A stretch of DNA of 6,774 bases from NCBI GenBank assembly GCA_046728075.1, contig JBKPDV010000105.1, positions 1 through 6,774 of the forward strand. Direction: 5' to 3'. Positions 5,969 through 6,774 of this stretch are shown one piece after another. Numbering within the stretch: the stretch's first letter is position 1; each line of letters opens with the position of its first letter. The DNA comes from JBKPDV01 sp046728075 (GTDB taxonomy: Bacteria; Acidobacteriota; Thermoanaerobaculia; UBA5066; Gp7-AA6). The translations under genes and the position numbers were made by a program. A model generated the notes under the pieces. It was not told where the DNA came from, did not search any database, and saw only the letters and a program-made list of their open reading frames with translations.

Positions 5969-6774
5969 GAGAGCCGTTGGCGAAAGTCCTGGAGCTCTTC
6001 GACGTCACAAAGGTCTTCGGCGCGACGCGCGCCGTCGACGGCGCCTCGTTCGCCGTGCGGCCGGGACGGATTTGCGGGCTGCTCGGCCGCAACGGAGCGG
6101 GGAAAACCACCACCCTGCGGATGGTCAATGGAATCTTCCTGCCCGATCGCGGGCGGATCGAGCTCTTCGGCGGCGAGCCCCGCGCGGCGGCGCGGGACCG
6201 GATCGGTTACCTGCCGGAGGAGCGAGGCCTTTACAAAAAGATGAAGGTCTTCGAACAGCTCCTCTTCTTCGCCGAGATCAAACGGCGGCGGCCAGCAGAG
6301 GTCCGCAAGAACGCGCTGGACTGGCTCTCGAGGCTGGAGCTCGCCCCTTTGGCCGACGCGAGGCTCGAAGAGCTCTCCAAAGGCAATCAGCAGAAGGTGC
6401 AGCTCGTGGCCGCCCTCCTGCACGAGCCGGAGCTTCTGATCCTGGACGAGCCCCTGTCCGGCCTCGATCCGGTCAATGTGGTTCTCGTGCGCCACATCCT
6501 GAAGGACCTCGCTCGAGCCGGGCGGGCGATCTTGCTCTCGACGCACCAGATGGGAGAGGCCGAGAAGCTGGTGGACGAGATCGTCCTGATCCACGAAGGG
6601 CGCGTCGTTCTCGCAGGAGACCTCGAGCAGGTCCGCCGCTCCACGGGCCAGAACACGCTCCACCTTGGTTTCGAGGGAGACGGGTCGTCGCTCTCGCAGG
6701 CGCCAGGCGTCGAGCGCGCGTCCGTCCAGACCCGAACCGCGGAGCTCACGCTCGCGGCCGGAGCTGATCCGCAG
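5965..6774 (+). CDS. ABC transporter ATP-binding protein, NatA/YhaQ-like exporter ATPase (partial, C-terminus cut off)
   Basis: The 270 visible residues form an almost complete cytoplasmic ABC ATPase that would drive an ABC-2-type exporter. Motifs in order: Walker A GRNGAGKTT (41-49); YLPEERGLYKKM (82-93) where the Q-loop lies, with Glu in place of the usual Gln; signature ELSKGNQQK (136-144) instead of LSGGQ; Walker B LLILDEP (157-163); D-loop SGLDP (165-169); switch histidine in STHQM (192-196). Residues from about 225 onward look like the start of the C-terminal DUF4162-type extension usual in this subfamily (about 300 residues in all). Both the LPEERG and SKGNQQK variants are typical of the NatA/YhaQ group, so they do not indicate loss of function. 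The start is GTG at 5965-5967, sharing GTGA with the peptidase TGA (4-base overlap); TTG at 5977 is an alternative. No good Shine-Dalgarno sequence is seen at normal spacing, which fits translational coupling. The frame is open at the right edge, and the membrane permease is expected immediately downstream. The substrate cannot be inferred. Confidence 0.95.
   Translation, partial: MREPLAKVLELFDVTKVFGATRAVDGASFAVRPGRICGLLGRNGAGKTTTLRMVNGIFLPDRGRIELFGGEPRAAARDRIGYLPEERGLYKKMKVFEQLLFFAEIKRRRPAEVRKNALDWLSRLELAPLADARLEELSKGNQQKVQLVAALLHEPELLILDEPLSGLDPVNVVLVRHILKDLARAGRAILLSTHQMGEAEKLVDEIVLIHEGRVVLAGDLEQVRRSTGQNTLHLGFEGDGSSLSQAPGVERASVQTRTAELTLAAGADPQ

Noticed and set aside
5896..6663. 255-codon minus-strand open frame under the ABC ATPase
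   Set aside because: Antisense to a frame containing Walker A, Walker B, D-loop and switch histidine; no motif of its own.
5865..6767. 300-codon plus-strand open frame across the peptidase end and the ABC ATPase
   Set aside because: It is an alternative frame rich in Arg, Pro, Ala and Gly; the true ATPase frame begins with GTG at 5965 and carries all the motifs.

Overview
This is a GC-rich bacterial chromosomal window (about two thirds G+C by eye) holding four protein-coding genes. Two are complete and two run off the edges. I see no tRNA, rRNA, CRISPR array, insertion sequence or long repeat. The high GC gives many long open frames antisense to, or out of frame with, the real genes, and these were rejected.

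Layout. On the minus strand, positions 1-734 carry the N-terminal 244 residues of an AlgI-like MBOAT O-acyltransferase, cut by the left edge. Upstream of it on the same strand, after an 83-bp gap containing two small hairpins, lies a complete 1217-residue 2-oxoglutarate dehydrogenase of the fused E2-E1 (Kgd/OdhA) type at 818-4471. An 81-bp divergent intergenic region (4472-4552) separates it from a plus-strand pair. The first of the pair is a probable lipoprotein M28-family zinc peptidase resembling carboxypeptidase Q, with a TTG start (4553-5968). The second is the ATPase of an ABC-2-type exporter (5965 to the right edge). It begins with GTG inside the peptidase stop codon (GTGA overlap), so these two genes are almost certainly co-transcribed and translationally coupled.

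Organism. The fused E2-E1 2-oxoglutarate dehydrogenase is best known from Actinobacteria but also occurs in other phyla, including Acidobacteriota and Bacteroidota. The fusion, the high GC, a secreted M28/PA-domain peptidase and an exporter ATPase with the LPEERG motif together suggest an Acidobacteriota-like or similar GC-rich soil or environmental lineage. That placement is inference; the window has no phylogenetic marker that settles it.

Function. The minus-strand enzyme serves the TCA cycle (2-oxoglutarate to succinyl-CoA, or decarboxylation to succinic semialdehyde). The MBOAT protein probably acetylates an exported polysaccharide or a similar substrate. The plus-strand pair combines envelope peptide hydrolysis with an exporter whose permease should lie just beyond the right edge. 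I see no clear previously undescribed system. The most noteworthy points are the E2-E1 fusion with a Gln in place of the usual catalytic-motif Asp, the absence of a lipoyl domain in it, and the coupled peptidase-exporter ATPase pair.
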